This document shows, one piece after another, positions 1 through 12,274 of a stretch of DNA of 64,000 nt (positions are counted from its first letter, which is position 1; each line of letters starts with the position of its first letter). The notes beneath the pieces were generated by a model that made no database searches, was not told where the DNA came from, and saw only the letters and a list, made by a program, of their open reading frames with translations. Position numbers and translations under genes: made by a program. The stretch covers positions 96,098,851 to 96,162,850 of the forward strand of contig CM063498.1 in the NCBI GenBank assembly GCA_032207245.1. Reading direction: 5' to 3'. The DNA is from Pardosa pseudoannulata. Its lineage: Eukaryota > Arthropoda > Arachnida > Araneae > Lycosidae.

Positions 1-425
1 TCGGATAATGTCAAAATATGAAGAGCAGTGCTATTGGATCGAACTTTATGGGTTCTATAACGTCATACAGTCCCCTTGAGATTGAGTTTATGAGGGCCTG
101 GCCACAAGAGGTATAAACACACGTGACAGACCACTCTGGACGTTCCGAACTTTACGATATATCAATGTCTCAAAATCACTCGAGAAACAGTTTATGGGAC
201 TGTACAGCTGCACGTTACACTTATATAGTAATGGAATGCTGCATTGGTACACTGTCGACCTTCTTATGGGACCCTTCGAATTAATCTCCTCCCTCCCTCT
301 GCGGTTCTTTACCTACCGAATTCATCAAAGTGATGTGGACCCTACCTTGCGGGGATGCGTTGCACTGAAATCCTACATATATGTACACACATATATATGT
401 GTGTGCTTGTGTTTGTGTGTGTGTC

Positions 426-430
<5 letters not shown>
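1..430. other. Unassigned sequence at window start
   Basis: Mixed-composition sequence without a convincing coding region, ending in a short TG-rich run that leads into the first TA array. Confidence 0.5.

Positions 431-506
<76 letters not shown>
429..506. repeat. TA microsatellite
   Basis: About 39 uninterrupted TA units, preceded by a TG-rich stretch. Apparent reading frames through it give only Ile-Tyr repeats and are not genes. Confidence 0.95.
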
Positions 507-509
<3 letters not shown>

Positions 510-1754
510 ATCCAGCAAAATAGTAATTACCGGTCATATAGATAATGTAGCCCCTACTGGTTTTGCTTGCCTGAGCTACTGAGCAAGGAGAAGCCTATGC
601 GGCTAGCAGTAATAAAGTAAGATGCAGCTAGATTAATGAATAATGCTACAATAGTGCCACATTGAAGAGAAGCCCAATTTTGAGAACAACTTAATTCTTC
701 ATTGAGGAGCTGCTAAAAAGAAATCTTTGTTAGTCAACGGCAGACAAGAGAATGATACGAAAAACACTTTGCTGGAACAGAGATGTACCCTAGAGTGAGA
801 CAGATAGAATTTTTCCTAGGGACAAAAGACTTAGCGAATTTAACAGTTAGATCGGGAGAAAAACTGAGCCATTTGCCGGCAACAGTTCGAAAATGTGTTG
901 AATGGACAGAAAATTTACATCTATTGCACAGAAAGCTTTAGAAAATGTGTTGGAAAAATTTTAAGTCGAGGACACTCCTTTGATTAAGACATTTTGTGGC
1001 TGGGAAAATAGATTTTAAGGAATCAGAATGGGAGAGATTAGGTTTTTAAAGAGATATTAAAGTGAAATAATTTTGATTTATTACATATATATAAGATAAG
1101 GGTATACATAATGACAAATATCTTATAAGTTGTGAAATCTTTCCTTTGGATATGAGTACAGATGTGCAAGCTGATCAGTACAAAAATACAATGTATCTGA
1201 TAGTGTAATCAAGACAGAAAAATGCAGCTTCATTCCAAAGATTAGATTTTATTGTGAGACAAGAAAATAAAATAGGATCTGTAGAAAGCATGGAACAACT
1301 GAGAATAACACATTCTTTTTAATTCCGATAAGATTAATAATGACATCTAAAAACATTTATGATTTTAAAGACGAAATAATACATTGAATTGACAGCGCTT
1401 AGGAACAAAAGAAGTTTAAGCATTTATAGAAAATTCTGGACATATTATATTATTCATCTTCACGCTGTTTGGTTTCGTTATATTTCATTACACCTTTCAT
1501 CGTTAAATTTTATTTTTAGAAGCATTTTTTAATTTTTTTTAAATGAAATTCAACTATTTCCTTACACCCTGTATAATGCTGTAAAACTATTCTATACCTT
1601 ACATCAAGTGATACCACGTTAAAATAAATAAATTGTCGATAAAAGCAGTTTTTGAGATAAACTAGAGAAAAATTGCTGCAACTATACTGTTCTAGTAACC
1701 GGCAAAGGACGCGTTACCTGCAGTTTCATGAGAACGCGCACCCGGTCTCTGAGG
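507..1754. other. Unassigned AT-rich sequence
   Basis: No reading frame, RNA gene or element end was recognised. Tandem structure is absent. Confidence 0.5.
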
Positions 1755-1890
1755 CCCGGTGCAACTTTTCTCAGCCAAAACCCAATAAAAATGCTTTTGA
1801 TTATGAACAGAAAATTAAATTAGTGTTACCAACCATACTTTATTTATTTTTAAAGTATATTTCGGATTATTTGAAATATTAATATTTAAA
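1755..1890 (+). repeat. Dispersed repeat, copy 1 (inverted copy near 16.6 kb)
   Basis: From gcccggtgcaacttttctc to the aatattaatattt stretch it matches, diverged, the reverse complement of 16527-16661. Family unknown; no coding content. Confidence 0.6.
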
Positions 1891-1896
1891 AGAATT

Positions 1897-1902
<6 letters not shown>

Positions 1903-1961
<59 letters not shown>
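1903..1961. repeat. TA microsatellite
   Basis: About 29 TA units, uninterrupted. Confidence 0.95.
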
Positions 1962-1963
<2 letters not shown>

Positions 1964-2229
1964 TCACTTCCAAAAGTTAAGCATGAAGATGTAAAACACA
2001 AAAAAATCAACAAATACTGCTTTGATTCGGCAGGAAAATAGCATAAATATTTATGAATAAAAGAAAATCAATAATTATTTACAGAAATGAAGACAGTATT
2101 AAATTTTTGTAAGTTATCAGATAATGGCATACTGGAGATTTAAACAGAATTATGTGTAAAGTGAAAATAAATAGCATAAAATGAAAAAAAGTACATGAAT
2201 AGGGTATATGATCCCCCGTCATTTGTATA

Positions 2230-3207
2230 CAAAGTTTAAACGTTGTGACCATGATTTTAATTAGGTGGTCAACTACCACAGAATTAAGCGATAGCCATTC
2301 TTCTTGTAGAGCAGTTTCCAGCTCAATAACAGTGGCTGGAGGTGGAAAACGTAAAGCTACAGCACGGTCGAGAGCATCCCAAACATTTTCAATGGGATTA
2401 AGGTCGGGAGATTATGCTAGGTGCACCATACGCGCAGCGCAATCCCTTCACTCTGCAGGTAGTTTACAACGATGTCAACTTTATAGGGACGTGTGTTATC
2501 GTCCATTAAAACAAAATTAGGGCCAACTGCTACAGCGTAAAATCTCACAGTGGGTTCTAGGACTTCATCTCGATACCTTACAGCCGTCACAGAACCCCAT
2601 TTAAAGATATGCAGGTCGGTGCAGTATCCTAATGAAATCCCTGCTCACACCATAATGCTTCCCCCTATAAATGCGTGATTTTCGGTGATGTTTTGGGACT
2701 GATTGAGTGTTCCTTGTTGACATTATATCCATATACGCTTGTCATCTGGCTCAAGAGCAACTTGTGACTCATAAGTAAATATGCATTGCTCCACTCAGAC
2801 ACAGTCCAATTGACATGTTCCCGGCACCACTTTAATTGTGCCCCTCTTGATTGGGCGGATAGAAAAACACAAACTCGAAGTACCCGAACGTACATTCCAC
2901 TTGTATGTAATCTTCGGCGTAAAGTAGCTGCAGATATCGCCTTACCAATGGACGCTGTAACCACAGATGTCACAAGTGTGGAGGTCGCTCTGCGATTCCC
3001 CTTGGCTAAAATAGTGATATATCGATCTTTCGCGGAGATTGTAACCCTTGGGCGACCAGCTACGGGTCTTCGGACAACTGTCTGTGTGGTTCCGAATTGT
3101 TTCCATAAGCGTGAAATTACAGAATGACGAACGCCGAAGAAAAGAGCAACATCTAAGACCAACCGTCCTGCTCCTCTGGCTTGTTGCGCCACACAGCATA
3201 CCAGCAC
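2230..3207 (-). pseudogene. Tc1-like transposase, broken
   Basis: On the minus strand the first part reads as a Tc1 DNA-binding region (SVISRLWKQFGTTQTVV, GRPRVTISAKDRY, TLRRRLHTSGMYVRVLRVCV, LKWCREHVNWTVSEW). The frame then breaks near 2790. In the shifted frame the first catalytic Asp is Tyr (FTYESQ, where relatives have FTDESQ). Further on, LMDDNTRP (about 2487-2540) and SPDLNPIENVWDALDRAVA (2355-2412) preserve the second Asp and the Glu of the DDE triad. The reading ends near 2250 with NSVVVDHLI. It codes a cut-and-paste transposase in intact relatives and is inactive here. Terminal repeats could not be fixed. Confidence 0.85.
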
Positions 3208-3499
3208 TCAAAATCTTCCATTCGTCATAGAAACACGTATGTCTTGAAAACAAATTGTTCAAAGTTTTAAACACTTTCTATCAGCATTTACAATCTACTT
3301 CTGTAACCCTTCATAAAGCTGGCATCTTATAAGACTGATCTTTTTGCATATTTCTTGATATGTAAGCGCGATTGGCTATTAACTAACATATTTCCATATT
3401 TTCATCTACCCCTGCAGCGAATTGCGTCTCCTTCAATTTTGATTGGCTTCCGGAATTTGTCATTTTCATCTTCGTGCTTAACTTTTGGAAGTGAGAGTT

Positions 3500-3759
<260 letters not shown>

Positions 3760-3761
3760 TA

Positions 3762-4971
3762 CATTCAAGAGCCAAAACATTAGGACCACGCCTACATTTT
3801 GCAATGAACTCGCCTCGATAACCTGGAAGGCACGTGATCAAGTGGAAGTGGTATTTAACTGCTGCTGGAGAGTCTGAAGAAGCATTCTTTCACTTACTTC
3901 TGTGTGTGATGGGAAAGGCTGCGGATCTAAGCGATTTTGATAGAGGGCAGATTGTAATGGCTCGAAGGCTCGGAACAAGTATTTCCAAAACTGCTCGACT
4001 CGTGGGTTGTTCGCGATCTACAGTTGTTAGTACTTATGAAAAGTGGAGGAATGAAGGTGAAACCAGCAGTAGACGACATGGTGTTGGACTTCACATGCTA
4101 TCAAAGAAAAAGGTCGGAGACTGTCTCGCATGGTGAAGCAAAACCGGAGCCAGACAGTGGCTCAGCTGACAACCCAATACAATGCAGGACAAAGTAGAAT
4201 AGTATCAGAGCACACTATTCAGCGGACACAGTTGGATATGGGGCTACGCAGTAAACGTCCCACTCGTGTGATTTTCCTGACCAAGAATCATCGCCAATTG
4301 CGCCTACGCTGGTCCCGAGAACATCGCGACTGGTCCATGGATCAGTGGTAGAGAGTTGCCTGGTCAGAGGAATCACTGTTTGTCGTTCATCATGCCGATG
4401 GCCGTGTCAAGATACGCCGTCTTCCAGGCGAAGAATTGCTCCCTCAATGTACAGTAGGTCATACACAGGACGGTTGTATTATACTTTGGGGTTATGTTCT
4501 CTTGGGCGTCTCTGGGACTCGTGGTTGGGGGAGAGCAGACCATGAATGCTACAGGGTATCTGAACATCATTGCGGACCAGTTGCACTCTTACATGGGCTC
4601 TTCTTTACCAGCTGAAAATGGAATGTTCCAACAGGACAACGCCCTGTATCACAAAGCTAAAATTGTGTTGGAGTGGTTCCAGGAACATGGTGCTGAATTC
4701 CAGTTAATGTCCTGGGCACCTAACTCACCGTTTATTAATCCGATAGAACACATTTAGGATGTCATGGGACGGCAGCTCCTAGTTCAAAAACCACCAATTC
4801 ACAATATCTCTGATTTGCTTAACAGCTACTTAAACATTTGGTACAATCTGTCTCCGGCCATCTACTAAGAACTTGTGGCATCCATGCCAAAGCGGGTTGA
4901 AACTGTGTTGCTCGCCAAAGGTGGGCCAACTCGTTATTGACAGGTGGTCATAATGTTTTGTCTCTTGAGTG
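3762..4971 (+). mobile_element. Tc1-family transposon with terminal repeats, inserted in a TA array
   Basis: The left end CATTCAAGAGCCAAAACATT is mirrored by the right end, whose inverted complement reads CACTCAAGAGACAAAACATT. The bases next to each end are TA (3760-3761 and 4972-4973), the Tc1/mariner target. The element is 1210 bp, normal for Tc1. It carries a broken transposase and sits between TA microsatellites. Confidence 0.9.
3909..4890 (+). pseudogene. Tc1 transposase, several frameshifts and stops
   Basis: It starts MGKAADLSDFDRGQIVMARR with a paired helix-turn-helix (ISKTARLVGCSRSTVVSTYEKW). The frame breaks near 4085, continues as SRMVKQNRSQTVAQL and LRLRWSREHRDW, and stops after DQW (TAG at about 4349). 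It then passes AWSEESLFVVHHADG and MFQQDNALYHKAKIVLEW to SPFINPIEHI, followed by a stop. The first catalytic Asp of the DDE triad is Glu here (SEES for SDES). The second Asp (QQDNA) and the Glu (NPIEH) remain. Cannot encode a working enzyme. Confidence 0.9.
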
Positions 4972-4973
4972 TA

Positions 4974-4981
4974 TATATGTG

Positions 4982-5012
<31 letters not shown>

Positions 5013-5232
5013 GTATATATGTATGTATGTATGTATATATGTATGTGTATATATATATGTATGTATGTATATATATATATATGTATGTATGTATATATAT
5101 ATATATGTATGTATGTATATACATGTATATATATGTATATATATGTATATATGTATATATGTATATATATATGTATATATCTGTATATATATGTATATAT
5201 ATATATATGTATATACATGTATATATATGTAT

Positions 5233-5309
<77 letters not shown>

Positions 5310-5316
5310 CATGTAT

Positions 5317-5380
<64 letters not shown>

Positions 5381-5408
5381 GTATGTATATACATGCATAT
5401 ATATACAT

Positions 5409-5441
<33 letters not shown>

Positions 5442-5445
5442 AGCA
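4974..5445. repeat. Complex TA/TG/CA microsatellite
   Basis: TA tracts broken by regularly placed TG and CA steps (atgtatgt, tacatgta) for about 470 bases, ending in a (CA) run. All open frames across it are Ile/Tyr/Met/Cys/Val repeats on both strands and are artefacts. Confidence 0.95.
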
Positions 5446-5645
5446 TATATAACTAACTATATTTAAACCTCTATTTAGTGAATTCCAATTTGAGAACTTT
5501 TACTTAGAAACAAGAATACTTTTCAAATTTCTTCATAAAATAACCACCAAACAGCGATTTACAGAACATCTTATTTTTAACTGATTTTTTCTGCCTTTTT
5601 TTAAAAATATTACTGGACATTTCAGGCTTATTCTTTTTTTTTAAC

Positions 5646-5684
<39 letters not shown>

Positions 5685-6147
5685 AAATAAGTGAATAAAT
5701 GTGTGGAAAGAAGCCGTCTCTGCTCTTTAGTAATCGGAATCCTTCAGACTGTCGTCGAAAACAGCTCAATTTCTCGGAAAACTGGATATTAAATTCTGGA
5801 AAGAGATTGTAAAAGACCCTTGAAAAACTAATCAAACCTAAGTTATTCCAAGAAATGGAAATATCACAGGGAGATATTGCAGTGAACATTTAATAGAAAC
5901 TTTTTTTTTTTTTGTAACCTGTTTCTTCCTCCATATCATATCTCTTATATTTTTCAAATTATTTTTTCATTGGTTTTTAAGATTTTTGAAAAAATATATT
6001 GTAAAACATTTAAGTTTTGAAACGGTAAAATTTTAATTTTGTTTCAGACAATTTTAGTTTTACGAGATGATTAAATACTTTTTCTTTGTTTTAGATCATT
6101 TTGTATAAATAGTTAAAAAGATGATTTCTAAAGAGTTTTCTTTTTAA
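5446..6147. other. Unassigned AT-rich sequence with a short TA tract
   Basis: Only a TA microsatellite (5650-5679) stands out. No gene seen. Confidence 0.5.
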
Positions 6148-6809
6148 CTAGCATATAGCCCGTCGTATGACGGGATCAGTAAAATTTTTAATTTTCTAGA
6201 ATTGTAAAGTACCCTATGTGGTAGGTAAAAAAAATGGTTTATTTTTTGGCTGAGAATTATCTTTCAACAAAAATAATGGATTAAAATTATTACATATGTA
6301 CCTAATCTATTATTTAAGCCACATATAAAGGAAAATTATTTACGTAATAGCTAATTTTAGTGATAAAACCTATGGAAATAATGCAGAAGATATTTAAATA
6401 ATCTAAAATAAATGATTAAATTAGATGGTTAAAGGAACGACGTCATTATGCTAAAAAATTGTTATTTTTACCTATTTATTATATGATAAATTGTTAAATT
6501 TAATCTTTGCTCTTAAAATGGGGCTTGATATAATGGCATTAGCTCGAAAAGAGGGACGGGGTGAATTTCGAATGTTTTAAAGATGACATTATTTTTCGCT
6601 GTGATACGGAGCTTATTCATACCAATTTATTTCAGAATAAGATCTATAGTTTAGGAAAAGATAAACTTTACTCGCTTTGAATTTTGCTAACCCTAACTCA
6701 TAAAAAATCCAATATCGATGCCTGTATGCATTGCAGGTACAACCGCTTCATAAATTCGCAGACAGACGGACAGATGGACAGACAACTTAGGCTATTATTA
6801 TAAAGGGGA
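6148..6809 (-). mobile_element. Non-autonomous Helitron-like element A
   Basis: Read on the minus strand it begins TCCCCTTTATAATAATAGCC. It ends with a perfect hairpin (cccgtc-atac-gacggg), a short AT spacer and CTAG followed by a flanking T. The 5' TC, the 3' hairpin and the CTRR next to T are the hallmarks of rolling-circle Helitrons. No Rep/helicase is encoded. The flanking base at the 5' side is G rather than the usual A. Confidence 0.72.
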
Positions 6810-7255
6810 CTAGTCGTTCTTGTATTCATTCTTTAGTCTGAGTAATAGCAGTATTCAAATGAAAGTTATTAAATGGTTTACAATGAGACTAAACCAGGAG
6901 AAATTTGTCTTCAAGAAAATAAAATGATTTAATATTGTTAATAATCTCCTATTTCACATACATACATATGTAGATATGCTAAAATGTATTACTTATTAAA
7001 CATTTTCTAAAACTAATTTAAATTTCCAGGAAATCATTATGATTTAGAAACTTTATTACTCAATTTGTGTAGACTAATCCAAAGGAGGTTTTGGCTATTT
7101 TGCTTGTGAATTTCTCATTTATTGCTCATTTTTTCTCATTTTTTTATTAACGTTTAGATTATGTTACATATTTATCATACTTCCTGTAGTAGAAAACAGA
7201 AGGTACAATATATTTTTAGATTGTGACGTCACTCAAATGATGAACATAGAATTCA
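6810..7255. other. Unassigned spacer between two Helitron-like elements
   Basis: AT-rich, no coding or repeat signal recognised. Confidence 0.5.
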
Positions 7256-8800
7256 TTAGCATATAGCCCGTCATATAACGGGAACAGTAAAATTTTTAAT
7301 TTTCTAGAATTGTAAAGTACCTTATGAGGCAAGAAAAAAATGGTCCGTTTTTTGACTGAGAATTATCTGGTACACGCTCAATAATTTGTTTATCTTTACT
7401 GACCTCGAATCTTCGAATTTTATATTCCTCGAATATATCTTAAAAGTTTAGAATTATCTCGACATGGTAAAATATAAAATTAACATTTAAAAAACTTTAC
7501 TGACGATATGTTAGTTGCCAACTTTAATTTATCTTGTCATATTACATGACAGAATGGACAGCAAAGGTTTTAATATTGAAAGTGATTATTGGGCGGTATA
7601 GTATATGAATGATATCCAAAATTTAGCGAATCGATTGCAAACCATGTGGTTATATATAAAAACCAAACTCACAAATGAACGAACTTCTTAATTTTCAAAG
7701 ATATGTAACTTAAACCCTAGGTATTTATTAGTCCGTGAAATAGACTCCTAGACTTTTATGAAAAGAATTTGTTGTTAATAGCGGTGATAAAACTTTCTTT
7801 GCAACAAAAGTAATCGATGATTAAATAAAAAATTATCATATATGTACCTAATCTATTATATAAGCCAAATATACAAGAAAATTATTTGCGTAATATCTGA
7901 GTTCTGTGATAAAACGTATGAAAATAATGCAGACAATATTTAAATAATTTAAAATAAGATATGGTTAAATGATACGGTTAAAGGGATGACTTCATAATGA
8001 TAGAAAAAAATGTTATTTTCACCTGCTTATAATGGGATAAATTGATAAATCGAATCGCCTGATCTTAACCAGGGAATATATGGCTAGAAATAATGGCATT
8101 AAACGATAGAAAAGGGGGAAGGGGGGATTTTGAATGTTTTAACACATTGTGTGTGGGTACATTTTGCAGCGGAATTGTACTGGGAGCAGGGGTTTAGCTC
8201 GTAAATTTAGTTATTCAGTTAAACCTCAATAGATAAAGAAAGTTATATAATATTTTAACCAACTTTTTTTATTTTATATTGAAATATATAAACAAATATA
8301 TAAATAGAAATATATAAATAACAATCATAAGATTTTTGTAAACAAAAAATATATTTTTTAGTGGATAAATTTATAATAGTATCTTAAATATGAAAAATCA
8401 AATAGAAATAGTAGTATATAGATTTATTTTTTCCCGTTCTGTGGTTCCGCATCTGCTGATGTAAAAACTACTTTTTATTTATCTAAATTTTTACAAAATC
8501 TATGTAGTAGAGAAGAACATTCGGCTTCGTTTTCCTGTATATATCGTTATTTTTGTACCCACAAACCAACCATGTTGTTACACTAACCCGTACTAGTACG
8601 TGACCCGCGTTCAAGTATCAATCGACAGAAAACATAATAGTACGTGTTTCGCATGCAATGTGTTAAAGACTTGTTTTGAATTTTGCTAACCCTAACTCAA
8701 GAAGAATCCAATATGTATGCCCTTCTCCATTCCAGGTCCAACGGCTTCCTAAATTCGAAGACAGACTGACAGATAACTTAGGCTATTATTATATAGGGGA
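7256..8800 (-). mobile_element. Helitron-like element B, carrying a nested TTAA element
   Basis: Minus-strand ends match element A: TCCCCTATATAATAATAGCC preceded by A, and the hairpin (cccgttatatgacggg, one mismatch) followed by CTAA then T. Both CTAG and CTAA fit the CTRR rule. It is longer than A because of a 520-bp insertion (8143-8662) and a segment around 7372-7800 that A lacks. Non-coding. Confidence 0.75.
8143..8662. mobile_element. 520-bp TTAA-flanked element (piggyBac-type), copy 1
   Basis: It begins CACATTGTGTG and ends with the inverted complement of CACATTGCATG, flanked on both sides by TTAA (8139-8142 and 8663-8666). Helitron-like copies at 6.57 kb and 24.11 kb show the uninterrupted site (gttttaaag or its complement). 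TTAA duplication is the signature of piggyBac transposition. No transposase is present, so it is non-autonomous. Confidence 0.85.
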
Positions 8801-9409
8801 TTAGCTGACCAGTTTAGTCTCATGTCATCGCGGAAACAGTTTTGAGAGCTGTTTTCATTTCAGAGAAAATATTCAGGCAAATTAAGGTCGGTGAATTCAT
8901 CGCTTGGGATTAATTGTGGAAATGAATTTTCGTTTACCATAACCAAAAGTGATTTTTTTTAGAGCATTTTAAAGAATTGGTGACAGGATTTACATATTTT
9001 CAAAAATATCCAAAAGAATATTTTTGGAAGTTTAAGATAAATAAAATGCTTATTGTTCTTACACATAAGGGATTAAATATTATTTAATTACAGAATACTT
9101 TTCAGACCTTTGAAAACTCTCAGTTATCATCATAAGTATTTGTGGAGAATAAAGAGAGCAAAATGAAAATATTAAAATCATCTACTTTTGTTGTATAAAA
9201 TACCTATTGTTGTTGTAAACTAAGTACTATGTGAACTATGTAATTAAAGTGCTTAATTCGCATATTTTATATCTGAGAACATATTATTTTTATCCACATG
9301 TTAATTTAAATGTTATAATGTAAATATTCGAGGAATTTTAAATGGATATGATAGTGAGACACACAACTGGAGTATTTCAGTTACTCATAAAACCCCAAAA
9401 AGAGCCTTT
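8801..9409. other. Unassigned AT-rich sequence
   Basis: No feature recognised. Confidence 0.5.
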
Positions 9410-9417
9410 GATTAAAC

Positions 9418-10016
9418 CAGTGGTGCACAAACTTTTTTCGACTGCGACCCCTTTTGTAGAGAGAAAATTTTTGGCGACCCCTAGAGATAAATGTTCACAA
9501 ATACGATGTATATTTCGCACATTTCTTTCGTTTCATCGAATAAAAACATCATCATATTTGACTCATATTAATTTTATTTATAATTTTAAGAAAATACGAT
9601 TTGTATAACACAAAAATCAGTAAATTGCCCTTTAATGAGATGTATGTGACTGCAAGTTTCTAATTATCTCATCGATGTTTGGATGTATGTTGCTAATTGC
9701 AATTCGCATATCATCTTCAGGGTTTAAACGCGAGCGGTATTTAGTTTTTATTGAAACTAGTTTTCTAAATCCCGTTTCACATAAATACGTTGATGCAAAT
9801 TGTATTAACAATCTGATGGCATTCTTGCATAAAACGGGATATTGTTTTTCCACGAATAGCCGAAATTTTTGGCAAAGAAATTGCAATTAAACAGTGAGTG
9901 ACGGCGCTTCACTCTTTATATGTACACTGTATGTTATGCAGCATGCAGGGATAATGCATTTCTTAAAAATTTGGCGACCCCCACAGGGGTAGCGACCCCT
10001 AGTTTGCGCACCACTG
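9418..10016 (-). mobile_element. hAT element remnant with perfect 8-bp target duplication
   Basis: GATTAAAC occurs directly before (9410-9417) and after (10017-10024). The ends are CAGTGGTGCACAAACT and the inverted complement of CAGTGGTGCGCAAACT. The 8-bp duplication and CAGTG ends identify a hAT transposon. At 599 bp it is an internal-deletion derivative that keeps only the end of the transposase gene. Confidence 0.93.
9632..9886 (-). pseudogene. C-terminal fragment of a hAT transposase (ZBED5-like dimerisation region)
   Basis: 84 codons on the minus strand. Motifs: FVEKQYPVL, LLIQFASTYLCETGF, KLVSIKTKYRSRLNPEDD and RIAISNIHPNIDEI. These match the hAT C-terminal dimerisation domain, especially transposases related to the domesticated ZBED5 group (consensus FATTYLCESGFS, KTKYRNRLN). 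The BED finger and most of the catalytic core are missing. The Met start is internal and probably not used. Confidence 0.88.
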
Positions 10017-10024
10017 GATTAAAC

Positions 10025-10310
10025 GTTTAAAATTATTATTAGTAATAAATTTATTGCATGTTGTGTATAATTAAATAGAATGAAAAATATTAAAATTTCT
10101 ATACTCCTAACTTTAGTGAAATTTCATAATGCAGGACTATAGAAATGTCGAATTTTCAGCTGAATTATTCACAGCTGAAAAATTTTAAAAACTAAAAACT
10201 AATTTATATTATTTTTAATCTGCTTACTGTAAAATTTATTATAAAATGTTAGCTGTATATATTTATGTTAATCTGATTTAAAACTTCTGTGAGAGTACAG
10301 CTATGTTTGA
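10025..10310. other. Unassigned AT-rich sequence
   Basis: No feature recognised. Confidence 0.5.
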
Positions 10311-10640
10311 CATAGGGTTTGCGAAAGTGATTTGCTCGCCGCACTCACACGTTGTGGGTTGAATTCCCAAGTTTTTTTTTGGGACTCCAGGAAGCGTGTG
10401 GTGTGGCCAGTGAAAATAATTGCACTTAAACTTCACCAAGATTTGGAGAATTGTGATTGGTCTCCAGGAGGCGATTCAGGACCATCCTTGGAGTCCCGGT
10501 CCTTTTGGGCAGAGCCGGGAAAGGACGCATTGTAAAAAGGACAATGGAACAAAGAACACATCAGCACAGGATAATGGAAAAAGTATAGGGTTGCCTGAGA
10601 GAAAGAAGGAAGGAAAAGAATGCAGCTTTCTCTTGGACAT
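10311..10640 (+). repeat. Possible SINE-like repeat
   Basis: A GC-richer block with a B-box-like gttgaattcccaa near its start (about 10358) and a purine-rich end. The structure is suggestive only; no second copy was found here. Confidence 0.35.
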
Positions 10641-12274
10641 TGCCTTTTTGTTTTAGGTGTAGCACGTGGAGTGCTTCTTTTACGTTTTAATTTTATGTAT
10701 ATATATATTTTTTTTTGCATATTTTCTTGTCGTTTGTTCTAATTTTGAACATTGTAATATAGATCAGTGGTATTATACTATAATTAAAAGCAATATAAAG
10801 CAACTTTGGGTTATCAATGACTTTGAAATAACAATGCAAAGTACTACACCACAGCAACTTCAAAGTAAAATATTAATTATTTCAATAGTTCTAAATTATT
10901 AGTTGTTTTAAAAGTAGCTAATTAAAATTATTTGATTTAATGTAGATTATAGTATGAACTACATTTAAACCTTTATTTAACGGAACCCTATTTAAGAATG
11001 TCTATATTTTTCGAATTTCCTTGGAACTGAGAACGTTTTACAAATTTCTTTGAATAAATAACATTCGAAAGAATCATTCCTATAAAGAACAACGTGTATT
11101 CTCTATCAAAGAACTTTTTCCTGTTATCTGATATTTTTTCTGCTATTTCTCAAAATATTTCTGGATATCTTAAACATATTATGATCAATGGCCTTGAATT
11201 TAGTATTCGTAAGAGAAAAAATCATTTGAAATAATCTGCATTACAGTCTAAGAAAAAAAATATAAGCTTGAAGGAATTTTTAGTTCATTGCGACGTAATT
11301 TGAGAGTAAACAGTTATTCAAATAAAACGCTTGAACAAAATTATTAGAATTTACCTGTAATTTAATTTAAGAATGCATGTGGTAATGTATACTTAAAATT
11401 CCTTCTCATAACAAATACGATAGTGTTATTAACATCAATTTGATTTTAATATTTTTTTCCTGAAAATACAGTTATTCCTGGACAATGTTTTTGGATAAGG
11501 GACTTTATATTTGTTTTTCTAGCAGATTTTTTAAGGGTTAAATAATTAAAGTAAATAGATATTAATTTATACAAAGAGTTATATACGTTTAAAGTTATTA
11601 TTAGTAATAATAACATTTACTAATTACTTTTATAATAAAGTGAAACTTCGACTCAACAGTACTTAGGGTACCCGTGAAATTATCATTATACAGGGATACA
11701 ACTTTATATCGATAGCTATAATTTCTATCTAAAATGGTACAACTATGGGTGGTTTAATATGTTTATGACACAAACTTAAAGCTTTTTTAAAAAAGTATAA
11801 AATTATTAGATATTTGACAATATTTGACAATTTTGAGTAGAAAAAATACATGCAATATAGTATAATTTTTTTTCTAACGCAGCTGGTAATACAAGTAATA
11901 TATGTCTGTATGCTAATACAAGGTTGCTAAGCTGTTACCCATTTAGCACCACCCGGGGAAGCACATGTAGTTTAAAGTATGCTATGAACGCGAGTAACAT
12001 AACCCCTGCTGGGGCCTCTTAATTTAAAAGCATGGACCAAATAGAAGACCCTCAGGCTTGGCCTACCACCTCCAGAGGTATCGTACATATAGTATAGAAA
12101 AAATACATGCTATAAAATTCCCACAGTAATTTATTTATTGAAAGAAATTCGTTAATTTTGTTTGCTTATCCATTTTTTACAGATAAAACTATTAACTCTT
12201 TCAGTTCCAGACGCTGCAATTTCAAACATCCTCTGGTTCTCAGTCTTATAGCAATAAGATCGCACGTTTTCCTT
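10641..12274. other. Unassigned AT-rich sequence
   Basis: Mostly featureless. A GC-richer patch at 11930-12085 has the look of a repeat fragment but could not be assigned. Confidence 0.5.
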
